Shown here one piece after another: positions 1 to 14,340 of a stretch of 64,000 nucleotides of DNA. Under the pieces are notes generated by a model. That model was not told where the DNA came from. It saw only the letters and a list, made by a program, of their open reading frames with translations, and made no database searches. The position numbers were made by a program, and so were the translations under genes. Within the stretch, counting starts at the first letter, position 1; the number at the start of each line of letters is the position of its first letter. The stretch is from Saposhnikovia divaricata (Eukaryota > Streptophyta > Magnoliopsida > Apiales > Apiaceae), in assembly GCA_036435485.1 (NCBI GenBank), contig CM071596.1:142365501-142429500 (forward strand). Reading direction: 5' to 3'.

Positions 1-1699
1 AAAATATTTTTCGAAGACCCAACCAAACGGGCATCAAGATCCATCATTTTTAATGTTATTCTCAAAATTTTAAAAAAAAAATTATTTGATTGGGTAATTG
101 AACGGTCAACTAGTACTTTGACCGGAACCCCTAAACAGGGTTTCGTCAGGGTTTAAGGATTCGATTTTTTTTAAAATATTTCTCGAAGACCCAACCATAA
201 GGGCATTAAGATCCATCATTTTTAATGTTATTCCCAAAATTTAAAAAAAAATATTTGATTGGGTAATTGAACGGTCAACTAGTACTTTCACCGGAATCCA
301 TAAACAGGGTTTCGTCAGGGTTTAAGGATTCGATTTTTTAAAAATATTTCTCGAAGATCCAACCGTACGGGTATCAATATCCATCTTTTTTAATGTTATT
401 TCCAAAATTTTAAAAAAAAGTATTTGATTGGGTAATTGAACGGTCAACTAGTACTATGATCGGAACCCCTAAACAGGGTTTCGTCAGGGTTTATGGATTC
501 GATTTTGTAAAAAATATTTCTCGAAGACTCAATCGCACAGGCATCAAGATCCATCATTTTTAATGTTATTCCCAAAAGTTCAAAAAAAAATTATTTGATT
601 GGGTAATTGAACGATCAACTAGTAGTTTGACCGGAATCCCTAAACAGGGTTTCGTCAGGATTTAAGGATTCGATTTTTTTAAAAATATTTCTCGAAGACC
701 CAACCATACGAGCATCAAGATCCATCATTTTTAATGTTATTCCCAAAATTTCAAAAAAAAAAAATTATTTGATTGGGTAATTGAACGGTCAACTAGTACT
801 TTGACCGGAACCCCTAAATAGGGTTTCATCAGGGTTCAAGGATTCGATTTTTTAAAAATTATTTCTCGAAGACTCAACCGTACAGGCATCAAGATCCATC
901 ATTTTTAATGTTATTCCCAAAATTTCAAAAAAAATTTATTTGATGGGGTAATTGAACGGTCAACTAGTACTTTGATTGGAACCCCTAAATAGGGTTTCGT
1001 CAGGGTTTATGGATTCGATTTTTTAAAAAATATTTCTCGAAGACTCAATCGTACAGGCATCATGATCCATCATTTTTAATGTTATTCCCAAAATTTCAAA
1101 AAAAAAAAATTATTTGATTGGGTAATTGAACGATCAACTAGTAGTTTGACCGGAATCCCTAAACAGGGTTTCGTCAGGGTTTAAGGATTCGATTTTTTAA
1201 AAAATATTTCTCGAAGACCCAACCATACGAGCATCAAGATCCATCATTTTTAATGTTATTCCCAAAATTTCAAAAAAAAACTATTTGATTGGGTAATTGA
1301 ACGGTTAACTAGTACTTTGACGGAACCCCTAAATAGGGTTTCATCAGGGTTCAAGGATTCAATTTTTTAAAAATTATTTCTCGAAGACTCAACCGTACAG
1401 GCATCAAGATCCATCATTTTTAATGTCATTCCCAAAATTTCAAAAAAAATTTATTTGATTGGGTAATTGAACGGTCAACTAGTACTTTGACCAGAACCCC
1501 TGAACAGGGTTTCGTCAGGGTTTAAGGATTCGATTTTTAAAAAAAAATTGTCGGAGACCCAACTGTACGGGCATCAAGATCTATCATTTTTAATGTTATT
1601 CCCAAAATTTAAAAAAAAATTATTTGATTGGGTAATTTGACGGTCAACTAGTACTTTGACTGGAACCCCTGAACAGGGTTTAGTAAGGGTTTAAGGATT

Positions 1700-3560
1700 C
1701 GATTTTTTAAAAATATTTCTCGAAGATCCAACCGTACGGGCATCAATATCCATCATTTTTAATTTTATTCCCAAAATTAAAAAAAATTATTTGATTGGGT
1801 AATTGAACGGTCAACTAGTACTATGATCGGAACCCCTAAACAAAGCTTCGTCAGGGTTTATGGATTCGATTTTTTAAAAAATATTTCTCGAAGACTCAAT
1901 CGTACAGGCATCAAGATCCATCATTTTTAATGTTATTCCCAAAATTTCAAAAAAAAATTATTTGATTGGGTAATTGAACGATCAACTAGTAGTTTGACCG
2001 GAATCCCTAAACAGGGTTTCGTCAGGGCTTAAGGATTCGATTTTTTAAAAAATATTTTTCGAAGACCCAACCATACGGGCATCAAGATCCATCATTTTTA
2101 ATGTTATTCTCAAAATTTTAAAAAAAATTATTTGATTGGGTAATTGAACGGTCAACTTGTACTTTGACCGGAACCCCTAAACAGGGTTTCGTCAGGGTTT
2201 AAGGATTTGATTTTTTTAAAACTATTTCTCGAAGACCCAACCGTAAGGGCATTAAGATCCATCATTTTTAATGTTATTCCCAAAATTTTGAAAAAAAAAT
2301 TAAAAATTATTTGATTGGGTAATTGAACGGTCAACTAGTACTTTCACCGGAATCCCTAAACAGGGTTTCGTCAAGATTTAAGGATTCGATTTTTTTAAAA
2401 ATATTTCTCGAAGATCCAGCCATACGCGCATCAAGATCCATCATTTTTAATGTTATTCCCGAAATATCAAAAAAAAAATTATTTGATTGGGTAATTGAAC
2501 GGTCAACTAGTACTTTGACCGGAACCCCTAAATAGGGTTTCCTCAGGGTTCAAGGATTCGATTTTTTAAAAATTATTTCTCGAAGACTCAACCGTACAGG
2601 CATCAAGATCCATCATTTTTAATGTTATTCCCAAAATTTCAAAAAAAATTTATTTGATTGGGTAATTGAACGGTCAACTAGTACTTTGACCGGAACCCCT
2701 AAACAGGGTTTAAGGATTCGATTTTTAACAAAACAATTCTCGGAGACCCAACTGTACGGGCATCAAGATCCATCATTTTTAATGTTATTCCCAAAATTAA
2801 AAAAAAATTATTTGATTGGGTAATTGAACGGTCAACTAGTACTATGATCGGAACCCCTAAACAAAGCTTCGTCAGGGTTTATGGATTCGATTTTTTAAAA
2901 AATATTTCTCGAAGACTCAATCGTACAGGCATCAAGATCCATCATTTTTAATCTTATTCCCAAAATTTCAAAAAAAATTATTTGATTGGGTAATTGAACG
3001 ATCAACTAGTAGTTTGACCGGAATCCCTAAACAGGGTTTCGTCAGGGCTTAAGGATTCGATTTTTTTAAAAATATTTTTCGAAGACCCAACCATACGGGC
3101 ATCAAGATCCATCATTTTTAATGTTATTATCAAAATTTTAAAAAAAATTATTTGATTGGGTAATTGAACGGTCAACTAGTATTTTGACCGGAACCCCTAA
3201 ATAGGGTTTCGTCAGGGTTTAAGGATTTGATTTTTTTAAAAATATTTCTCGAAGACCCAACCGTAAGGGCATTAAGATCCATCATTTTTAATTTTATTCC
3301 TAAAATTTTAAAAAAAATTTATTTGATTGGGTAATTGAACGGTCAACTAGTACTTTCACCGGAATCCCTAAACAGGGTTTCGTCAGGATTTAAGGATTCG
3401 ATTTTTTAAAAATATTTCACGAAGATCCAACCGTACGGGCATCAATATCCATCATTTTTAATTTTATTCCTAAAATTTTAAAAAAAATATTATTTGATTG
3501 GGTAATTGAACGGTCAACTAGTACTATGATCGGAATCCCTAAACAGGGTTTCGTCAGGGT
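1700..3560. repeat. HOR domain A: ~1.02-kb 6-mer, under two copies
   Basis: The private variant CAAAGCTTCG (a HindIII site where most monomers read CAGGGTTTCG) occurs at 1841 and 2862, 1021 bp or six monomers apart. The following monomers (CGATCAACTAGTAGTTTG, then CAGGGCTTAAGG) recur in the same order at about 1980 and 3000. Upstream of 1700 a weaker three-monomer spacing (about 516 bp) is visible between about 522 and 1038. Confidence 0.7.
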
Positions 3561-3569
3561 TTATGGATT

Positions 3570-6500
3570 CGATTTTTTAAAAAATATTTCTCGAAGACTC
3601 AATCGTACAGGCATCAAGATCCATCATTTTTAATGTTATTCCCAAAATTTAAAAAAAAAATTATTTGATTCGGTAATTGAACGGTCAACTAGTACTTTCA
3701 CCGGAATCCCTAAACAGGGTTTCGTTAGGGTTTAAGGATTCGATTTTTTAAAAAATATTTCTCGAAGATCCAACCGTACGGGTATCAATATCCATCATTT
3801 TAATGTTATTTCCAAAATTTAAAAAAAAATTATTTGATTTGGTAATTTAACGGTCAACTAGTACTTTGACCGGAATCCCTAAACAGGGTTTCGTCAAGGC
3901 TTAAGGATTCGATTTTTTAAAAAATATTTTTCGAAGACCCAACCGTACGGGCATCAAGATCCATCATTTTTAACGTTATTCTCAAATTTTTTTTAAAAAA
4001 ATTAATTGATTGGGTAATTGAACGGTCAACTAGTACTTTGACTGGAACCCCTAAACAGGGTTTCGTCAGGGTTTAAGGATTCGATTTTTTTAAAAATATT
4101 TCTCGAAGACCCAACTGTAAGGGCATTAAGATCCATCATTTTTAATGTTATTCCCAAAATTTTAAAAAAAAATTATTTGATTGGGTAATTGAACGGTCAA
4201 CTAGTACTTTCACCGGAATCCCTAAATAGGGTTTCTTCAGGGTTTAAGGATTCGATTTTTTAAAAAATATTTCTCGAAGATCCAACCGTACGGGTATCAA
4301 TATCCATCATTTTTAATGTTATTTCCAAAATTTAAAAAAAATTATTAGATTTGGTAATTTAACGGTCAATTAGTACTTTGACTAGAACCCCTGAACAGGG
4401 TTTCGTCAGGGTTTAAGGATTCGATTTTTAAAAAAATATTTATCGAAGACCAAACCGTAAGGGCATTAAGATCCATCATTTTTAATGTTATTCCAAAAAT
4501 TTAAAAAAAAATTATTTGATTCGGTAATTGAACGGTCAACTAGTACTTTCACCGGAATCCCTAAACAGGGTTTCGTTAGGGTTTAAGAATTCAATTTTTT
4601 AAAAAATATTTCTCGAAGATCCAACCGTACGGGTATCAATATCCATCATTTTAATGTTATTTCCAAAATTTAAAAAAAAATTATTTGATTTGGTAATTTA
4701 ACGGTCAACTAGTACTTTGACCGGAACCCCTGAATAGGGTTTCGTCAGGGTTTAAGGATTCGATTTTTAAAAAAAAATTATCGAAGACCCAACCGTAAGG
4801 TCATTAAGATCCATCATTTTTAATGTTATTCCCAAAATTTTAAAAAAAAATTATTTGATTGGGTAATTGAACGGTCAACTAGTACTTTCACAGGAATCCC
4901 TAAACAGGGTTTCATCAGGGTTTAAGGATTCGATTTTTTAAAAAATATTTCTCGAAGACCCAACCGTAAGGGCATTAAGATCCATCATTTTTAATGTTAT
5001 TCCCAAAATTTAAAAAAAAAAATATTTGACTGGGTAATTGCACGGTCAACTAGTACTTTCACCGGAATCCCTAAATAGGGTTTCGTCAGGGTTTAAGGAT
5101 TCGATTTTTTAAAAAATATTTCTCGAAGATCCAACCGTACGGGTATCAATATCCATCATTTTTAATGTTATTTCCAAAATTTTAAAAAAAGTATTTGATT
5201 GGGTAATTGAACGGTCAACTAGTACCATGATCGGAACCCCTAAACAGGGTTTCGTCAGGGTTTATGGATTCGATTTTTTAAAAAATGTTTCTCGAAGACT
5301 CAGTCGTACAGGCATCAAGATCCATCATTTTTAATGTTATTCCCAAAATTTCAAAAAAAAAAATTGTTTGATTGGGTAATTGAACGATCAACTAGTTGTT
5401 TCACCGGAATCCCTAAACAGGGTTTCGTCAAGGTTTAAGGATTCGATTTTTTTTTAAAATATTTCTCGAAGACCCAACCATACGAGCATCAAGATCCATC
5501 ATTTTTAATGTTATTCCCAAAATTTCAAAAAAAAATATTATTTGATTGGGTAATTGAACGGTCAACTAGTACTTTGACCGGAACCCCTAAATAGGGTTTC
5601 ATCATGGTTCAAGGATTCGATTTTTTAAAAATTATTTCTAGAAGACTCAACCGTACAGGCCTCAAGATCCATCATTTTTAATGTTATTCCCAAAATTTCA
5701 AAAAAAAATTATTTGATTGGGTAATTGAACGGTCAACTAGTACTTTTAGCGGAACCCCTAAACAGGGTTTCGTCAGGGTTTAAGGATTCGATTTTTAACA
5801 AAAAAATTCTTGGAGACCCAACTGTACGGGCATCAAGATCCATCATTTTTAATGTTATTCCCAAAATTTTAAAAAAAATTATTTGATTTGTTAATTTAAC
5901 GGTCAACTAGTACTTTGACCGGAACCCCTGAATAGGGTTTCGTCAGGGTTTAAGGATTCGATTTTTAAAAAAATATTTATCGAAGACCCAACCGTAAGGG
6001 CATTAAGATCCATCATTTTTAATGTTATTCCCAAATTTTTTAAAAAAAATTATTTGATTGGGTAATTGAACGGTCAACTAGTACTTTCACCGGAATCCCT
6101 AAATAGGGTTTCGTCAGGGTTTAAGGATTCGATTTTTTAAAAATATTTCTCGAAGATCCAACCGTACGGGCATCAAGATCCATCATTTTTATTTTGATTC
6201 CCAAAATTTTAAAAAAAAATTATTTGATTGGGTAATTGAACGGTCAACTAGTACTATGATCAGACCCCCTAAACAGGGTTTCGTCAGGGTTTATGCATTC
6301 GATTTTTTAAAAAATATTTCTCGAAGACTCAATCGTACAGGCATCAAGATCCATCATTTTTAATGTTATTCCCAAAATTTAAAAAAAAAATTATTTGATT
6401 CGGTAATTGAACGGTCAACTAGTACTTTCACCGGAATCCCTAAACAGGGTTTCGTTAGGGTTTAAGGATTCGATTTTTTAAAAAATATTTCTCGAAGATC

Positions 6501-9060
6501 CAACCGTACGGGTATCAATATCCATCATTTTAATGTTATTTCCAAAATTTAAAAAAAAATTATTTGATTTGGTAATTTAACGGTCAACTAGTACTTTGAC
6601 CGGAATCCCTAAACAGGGTTTCGTCAAGGCTTAAGGATTCGATTTTTTAAAAAATATTTTTCGAAGACCCAACCGTACGGGCATCAAGATCCATCATTTT
6701 TAACGTTATTCTCAAATTTTTTTTAAAAAAATTAATTGATTGGGTAATTGAACGGTCAACTAGTACTTTGACTGGAACCCCTAAACAGGGTTTCGTCAGG
6801 GTTTAAGGATTCGATTTTTTTAAAAATATTTCTCGAAGACCCAACTGTAAGGGCATTAAGATCCATCATTTTTAATGTTATTCCCAAAATTTTAAAAAAA
6901 AATTATTTGATTGGGTAATTGAACGGTCAACTAGTACTTTCACCGGAATCCCTAAATAGGGTTTCTTCAGGGTTTAAGGATTCGATTTTTTAAAAAATAT
7001 TTCTCGAAGATCCAACCGTACGGGTATCAATATCCATCATTTTTAATGTTATTTCCAAAATTTAAAAAAAATTATTAGATTTGGTAATTTAACGGTCAAT
7101 TAGTACTTTGACTGGAACCCCTGAACAGGGTTTCGTCAGGGTTTAAGGATTCGATTTTTAAAAAAATATTTATCGAAGACCAAACCGTAAGGGCATTAAG
7201 ATCCATCATTTTTAATGTTATTCCAAAAATTTAAAAAAAAATTATTTGATTCGGTAATTGAACGGTCAACTAGTACTTTCACCGGAATCCCTAAACAGGG
7301 TTTCGTTAGGGTTTAAGAATTCAATTTTTTAAAAAATATTTCTCGAAGATCCAACCGTACGGGTATCAATATCCATCATTTTAATGTTATTTCCAAAATT
7401 TAAAAAAAAATTATTTGATTTGGTAATTTAACGGTCAACTAGTACTTTGACCGGAACCCCTGAATAGGGTTTCGTCAGGGTTTAAGGATTCGATTTTTAA
7501 AAAAAATTATCGAAGACCCAACCGTAAGGTCATTAAGATCCATCATTTTTAATGTTATTCCCAAAATTTTAAAAAAAAAATTATTTGATTGGGTAATTGA
7601 ACGGTCAACTAGTACTTTCACAGGAATCCCTAAACAGGGTTTCATCAGGGTTTAAGGATTCGATTTTTTAAAAAATATTTCTCGAAGACCCAACCGTAAG
7701 GGCATTACGATCCATCATTTTTAATGTTATTCCCAAAATTTAAAAAAAAAAATATTTGACTGGGTAATTGCACGGTCAACTAGTACTTTCACCGGAATCC
7801 CTAAATAGGGTTTCGTCAGGGTTTAAGGATTCGATTTTTTAAAAAATATTTCTCGAAGATCCAACCGTACGGGTATCAATATCCATCATTTTTAATGTTA
7901 TTTCCAAAATTTTAAAAAAAGTATTTGATTGGGTAATTGAACGGTCAACTAGTACCATGATCGGAACCCCTAAACAGGGTTTCGTCAGGGTTTATGGATT
8001 CGATTTTTTAAAAAATGTTTCTCGAAGACTCAGTCGTACAGGCATCAAGATCCATCATTTTTAATGTTATTCCCAAAATTTCAAAAAAAAAATTGTTTGA
8101 TTGGGTAATTGAACGATCAACTAGTTGTTTCACCGGAATCCCTAAACAGGGTTTCGTCAGGGTTTAAGGATTCGATTTTTTTAAAAATATTTCTCGAAGA
8201 CCCAACCATACGAGCATCAAGATCCATCATTTTTAATGTTATTCCCAAAATTTCAAAAAAAAATATTATTTGATTGGGTAATTGAACGGTCAACTAGTAC
8301 TTTGACCGGAACCCCTAAATAGGGTTTCATCATGGTTCAAGGATTCGATTTTTTAAAAATTATTTCTAGAAGACTCAACCGTACAGGCCTCAAGATCCAT
8401 CATTTTTAATGTTATTCCCAAAATTTCAAAAAAAAATTATTTGATTGGGTAATTGAACGGTCAACTAGTACTTTTAGCGGAACCCCTAAACAGGGTTTCG
8501 TCAGGGTTTAAGGATTCGATTTTTAACAAAAAAATTCTTGGAGACCCAACTGTACGGGCATCAAGATCCATCATTTTTAATGTTATTCCCAAAATTTTAA
8601 AAAAAAATTATTTGATTTGTTAATTTAACGGTCAACTAGTACTTTGACCGGAACCCCTGAATAGGGTTTCGTCAGGGTTTAAGGATTCGATTTTTAAAAA
8701 AATATTTATCGAAGACCCAACCGTAAGGGCATTAAGATCCATCATTTTTAATGTTATTCCCAAATTTTTTAAAAAAAATTATTTGATTGGGTAATTGAAC
8801 GGTCAACTAGTACTTTCACCGGAATCCCTAAATAGGGTTTCGTCAGGGTTTAAGGATTCGATTTTTTAAAACTATTTCTCGAAGATCCAACCGTACGGGC
8901 ATCAAGATCCATCATTTTTATTTTGATTCCCAAAATTTTAAAAAAAAATTATTTGATTGGGTAATTGAACGGTCAACTAGTACTATGATCAGACCCCCTA
9001 AACAGGGTTTCGTCAGGGTTTATGCATTCGATTTTTTAAAAAATATTTCTCGAAGACTCA
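3570..9060. repeat. HOR domain B: two tandem copies of a 2.73-kb 16-mer
   Basis: The stretch from 3601 is repeated from 6331 with only scattered differences, an offset of 2730 bp or 16 monomers. Private variants recur at the same offset: TTTCTAGAAG at about 5635 and 8363; CAGACCCCCTAAAC near 6261 and 8991; and a TTTTTTTTAAAAAAATTAA variant near 3989 and 6719. Differences seen are single bases, such as ACTAG versus ACTGG near 4381/7111, plus changes in A-run length. The two copies meet near 6300-6330. Identity this high implies a recent duplication or gene conversion. Confidence 0.88.
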
Positions 9061-9379
9061 ATCATACAGACATCAAGATCCATCATTTTTAATGTTATTC
9101 CCAAAATTTCAAAAAAAAATTATTTGATTGGGTAATTGAACGATCAACTAGTAGTTTGACCGGAATCCCTAAATAGGGTTTCGTCAGGGCGTAAGGATTC
9201 GATTTTTTAAAAAATATATTTCGAAGACCCAACTGTACGGGCATCAAGATCCATCATTTTTAATGTTATTCCCAAAATTTAAAAAAAAATTATTTGATTG
9301 GGTAATTGAACGGTCAACTAGTACTTTGACCGGAACCCCTAAACAGGGTTTCGTCAGGGTTTAAGGATTCGATTTTTTA

Positions 9380-12300
9380 AAAAATATTTCTCGAAGACCC
9401 AACCATACGGGCATCAAGATCCATCATTTTTAATGTTATTCCCAAAATTTTTTAAAAAAATTATTTGATTGGGTAATTGAACGGTGAACTAGTACTTTGA
9501 CCGGAACCCCTAAAAAGGGTTTCGTCATGGTTTAAGGATTCGATTTTTAAAAAAATATTTCTCGAAGATCCAACCGTACGGGCATCAAGATCCATCATTT
9601 TTAATGTTATTCCCAAAATTTCAAAAAAAAAATTATTTGATTGGGTAATTGAACGGTCAACTAGTACTATGATTGGAACCCCTAAACAGGGTTTCGTCAG
9701 GGTTTATGGATTCGATTTTTTAAAAAATATTTCTCTAAGACTCAATCGTACAGGCATCAAGATCCATCATTTTTAATGTTATTCCCAAAATTTCAAAAAA
9801 AAATAAATTTTGATTGGGTAATTGAACGATCAACTAGTAGTTTGACCGGAATCCCTAAATAGGGTTTCGTCAGGGTTTAAGGATTCGATTTTGTTAAAAA
9901 TATTTCTCAAAGACCCAACCATACGAGCATCAAGATCCATCATTTTTAATGTTATTCCCAAAATTTCAAAAAAAAAAATTATTTGATTGGGTAATTGGAC
10001 GGTCAACTAGTACTTTGATCGGAACCCCTAAATATGTTTTCATCAGGGTTCCAGGATTCGATTTTTTAAAAATTATTTCTCGAAGACTCAACCGTACAGG
10101 CATCAAGATCCATCATTTTTTATGTTATTCCCAAAATTTCAAAAAAAATTTATTTGATTGGGTAATTGAACGGTCAACTAGTACTTTGACCGGAACCCCT
10201 AAACAGGGTTTCGTCAAGGTTTAAGGATTCGATTTTTAAAAAAACAATTCTCGGAGACCCAACTGTACGGGCATCAAGATCCATCATTTTTAATGTTATT
10301 CCCAAAATTTAAAAAAAATTATTTGATTGGGTAATTTAACGGTCAACTAGTGCTTTGACCGGAACCCCTGAACAGGGTTTCGTCAGGTTTAAGGATTCGA
10401 TTTTTAAAAAAATATTTCTCAAAGACCCAACCATACGGGCATCAAGATCCATCATTTTTAATGTTATTCCCAATTTTTTTAAAAAAATTATTTGATTGGG
10501 TAATTGAACGGTGTACTAGTACTTTGACCGGAACCCCTAAAAAGGGTTTCGTCATGGTTTAAGGATTCGATTTTTTAAAAAATATTTCTCGAAGATCCAA
10601 CCGTACGGGCATCAAGATCCATCATTTTTAATGTTATTCCCAAAATTTCAAAAAAAAAATTATTTGATTGGGTAATTGAACGGTCAACTAGTACTATGAT
10701 TGGAACCCCTAAACAGGGTTTCGTCAGGGTTTATGGATTCGATTTTTTAAAAAATATTTCTCTAAGACTCAATCGTACAGGCATCAAGATCCATCATTTT
10801 TAATGTTATTCCCAAAATTTCAAAAAAAAATAAATTTTGATTGGGTAATTGAACGATCAACTAGTAGTTTGACCGGAATCCCTAAATAGGGTTTCGTCAG
10901 GGTTTAAGGATTCGATTTTGTTAAAAATATTTCTCAAAGACCCAACCATACGAGCATCAAGATCCATCATTTTTAATGTTATTCCCAAAATTTCAAAAAT
11001 AAAATTTATTTGATTGGGTAATTGGACGGTCAACTAGTACTTTGATCGGAACCCCTAAATATGTTTTCATCAGGGTTCCAGGATTCGATTTTTTAAAAAT
11101 TATTTCTCGAAGACTCAACCGTACAGGCATCAAGATCCATCATTTTTTATGTTATTCCCAAAATTTCAAAAAAAAATTATTTGATTGGGTAATTGAACGG
11201 TCAACTAGTACTTTGACCGGAACCCCTAAACAGGGTTTCGTCAAGGTTTAAGGATTCGATTTTTAAAAAAACAATTCTCGGAGACCCAACTGTACGGGCA
11301 TCAAGATCCATCATTTTTAATGTTATTCCCAAAATTTAAAAAAAATTATTTGATTGGGTAATTTAACGGTCAACTAGTGCTTTGACCGGAACCCCTGAAC
11401 AGGGTTTCGTCAGGGTTTAAGGATTCGATTTTTAAAAAAATATTTCTCAAAGACCCAACCATACGGGCATCAAGATCCATCATTTTTAATGTTATTCCCA
11501 ATTTTTTTAAAAAAATTATTTGATTGGGTAATTGAACGGTGTACTAGTACTTTGACCGGAACCCCTAAAAAGGGTTTCGTCATGGTTTAAGGATTCGATT
11601 TTTTAAAAAAATATTTCTCGAAGATCCAACCGTACGGGCATCAAGATCCATCATTTTTAATGTTATTCCCAAAATTTCAAAAAAAAAAATTATTTGATTG
11701 GGTAATTGAACGGTCAACTAGTACTATGATTGGAACCCCTAAACAGGGTTTCGTCAGGGTTTATGGATTCGATTTTTTAAAAAATATTTCTCTAAGACTC
11801 AATCGTACAGGCATCAAGATCCATCATTTTTAATGTTATTCCCAAAATTTCAAAAAAAAATAAATTTTGATTGGGTAATTGAACGATCAACTAGTAGTTT
11901 GACCGGAATCCCTAAATAGGGTTTCGTCAGGGTTTAAGGATTCGATTTTGTTAAAAATATTTCTCAAAGACCCAACCATACGAGCATCAAGATCCATCAT
12001 TTTTAATGTTATTCCCAAAATTTCAAAAATAAAATTTATTTGATTGGGTAATTGGACGGTCAACTAGTACTTTGATCGGAACCCCTAAATATGTTTTCAT
12101 CAGGGTTCCAGGATTCGATTTTTTAAAAATTATTTCTCGAAGACTCAACCGTACAGGCATCAAGATCCATCATTTTCTATGTTATTCCCAAAATTTCAAA
12201 AAAAATTTATTTGATTGGGTAATTGAACGGTCAACTAGTACTTTGACCGGAACCCCTAAACAAGGTTTCGTCAAGGTTTAAGGATTCGATTTTTAAAAAA

Positions 12301-14340
12301 ACAATTCTCGGAGACCCAACTGTACGGGCATCAAGATCCATCATTTTTAATGTTATTCCCAAAATTTAAAAAAAATTATTTGATTGGGTAATTTAACGGT
12401 CAACTAGTGCTTTGACCGGAACCCCTAAACAGGGTTTCGTCAGGGTTTAAGGATTCGATTTTTAAAAAAATATTTCTCAAAGACCCAACCATACGGGCAT
12501 CAAGATCCATCATTTTTAATGTTATTCCCAATTTTTTTAAAAAAATTATTTGATTGGGTAATTGAACGGTGTACTAGTACTTTGACCGGAACCCCTAAAA
12601 AGGGTTTCGTCATGGTTTAAGGATTCGATTTTTTAAAAAATATTTCTCGAAGATCCAACCGTACGGGCATCAAGATCCATCATTTTTAATGTTATTCCCA
12701 AAATTTCAAAAAAAAAATTATTTGATTGGGTAATTGAACGGTCAACTAGTACTATGATTGGAACCCCTAAACAGGGTTTCGTCAGGGTTTATGGATTCGA
12801 TTTTTTAAAAAATATTTCTCTAAGACTCAATCGTACAGGCATCAAGATCCATCATTTTTAATGTTATTCCCAAAATTTCAAAAAAAAATAAATTTTGATT
12901 GGGTAATTGAACGATCAACTAGTAGTTTGACCGGAATCCCTAAATAGGGTTTCGTCAGGGTTTAAGGATTCGATTTTGTTAAAAATATTTCTCAAAGACC
13001 CAACCATACGAGCATCAAGATCCATCATTTTTAATGTTATTCCCAAAATTTCAAAAATAAAATTTATTTGATTGGGTAATTGGACGGTCAACTAGTACTT
13101 TGATCGGAACCCCTAAATATGTTTTCATCAGGGTTCCAGGATTCGATTTTTTAAAAATTATTTCTCGAAGACTCAACCGTACAGGCATCAAGATCCATCA
13201 TTTTTTATGTTATTCCCAAAATTTCAAAAAAAATTTATTTGATTGGGTAATTGAACGGTCAACTAGTACTTTGACCGGAACCCCTAAACAGGGTTTCGTC
13301 AAGGTTTAAGGATTCGATTTTTAAAAAAACAATTCTCGGAGACCCAACTGTACGGGCATCAAGATCCATCATTTTTAATGTTATTCCCAAAATTTAAAAA
13401 AAATTATTTGATTGGGTAATTTAACGGTCAACTAGTGCTTTGACCGGAACCCCTGAACAGGGTTTCGTCAGGGTTTAAGGATTCGATTTTTAAAAAAATA
13501 TTTCTCAAAGACCCAACCATACGGGCATCAAGATCCATCATTTTTAATGTTATTCCCAATTTTTTTAAAAAAATTATTTGATTGGGTAATTGAACGGTGT
13601 ACTAGTACTTTGACCGGAACCCCTAAAAAGGGTTTCGTCATGGTTTAAGGATTCGATTTTTTAAAAAATATTTCTCGAAGATCCAACCGTACGGGCATCA
13701 AGATCCATCATTTTTAATGTTATTCCCAAAATTTCAAAAAAAAAATTATTTGATTGGGTAATTGAACGGTCAACTAGTACTATGATTGGAACCCCTAAAC
13801 AGGGTTTCGTCAGGGTTTATGGATTCGATTTTTTAAAAAATATTTCTCTAAGACTCAATCGTACAGGCATCAAGATCCATCATTTTTAATGTTATTCCCA
13901 AAATTTCAAAAAAAAATAAATTTTGATTGGGTAATTGAACGATCAACTAGTAGTTTGACCGGAATCCCTAAATAGGGTTTCGTCAGGGTTTAAGGATTCG
14001 ATTTTGTTAAAAATATTTCTCAAAGACCCAACCATACGAGCATCAAGATCCATCATTTTTAATGTTATTCTCAAAATTTCAAAAAAAAAATTTATTTGAT
14101 TGGGTAATTGAATGGTCAACTAGTACTTTGATCGGAACCCCTAAATATGTTTTCATCAGGGTTCCAGGATTCGATTTTTTAAAAATTATTTCTCGAAGGC
14201 TCAACCGTACTGGCATCAAGATCCATCATTTTTTATGTTATTCCCAAAATTTCAAAAAAAATTTATTTGATTGGGTAATTGAACGGTCAACTAGTACTTT
14301 GACCGGAACCCCTAAACAGGGTTTCGTCAAGGTTTAAGGA
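9380..14340. repeat. HOR domain C: nearly five copies of a 1.028-kb 6-mer
   Basis: The private variant TAAAAAGGGTTTCGTCATGG occurs at 9511, 10538, 11566, 12596 and 13624 (spacings 1027, 1028, 1030, 1028), then at 14824 after 1200 bp, which is seven monomers and breaks the register. A second private variant, AAATATGTTTTCATCAGG, recurs once per unit. The copies differ at very few sites. This is the cleanest multi-copy HOR in the window. Confidence 0.92.

Noticed and set aside
9949..14337. Repeated 69-91-codon plus-strand open frames (LFDWVIERSTSTLTGTPK)
   Set aside because: They are the satellite read in one frame, several begin at TTG, and they recur only because the monomer does. No sign of coding selection.
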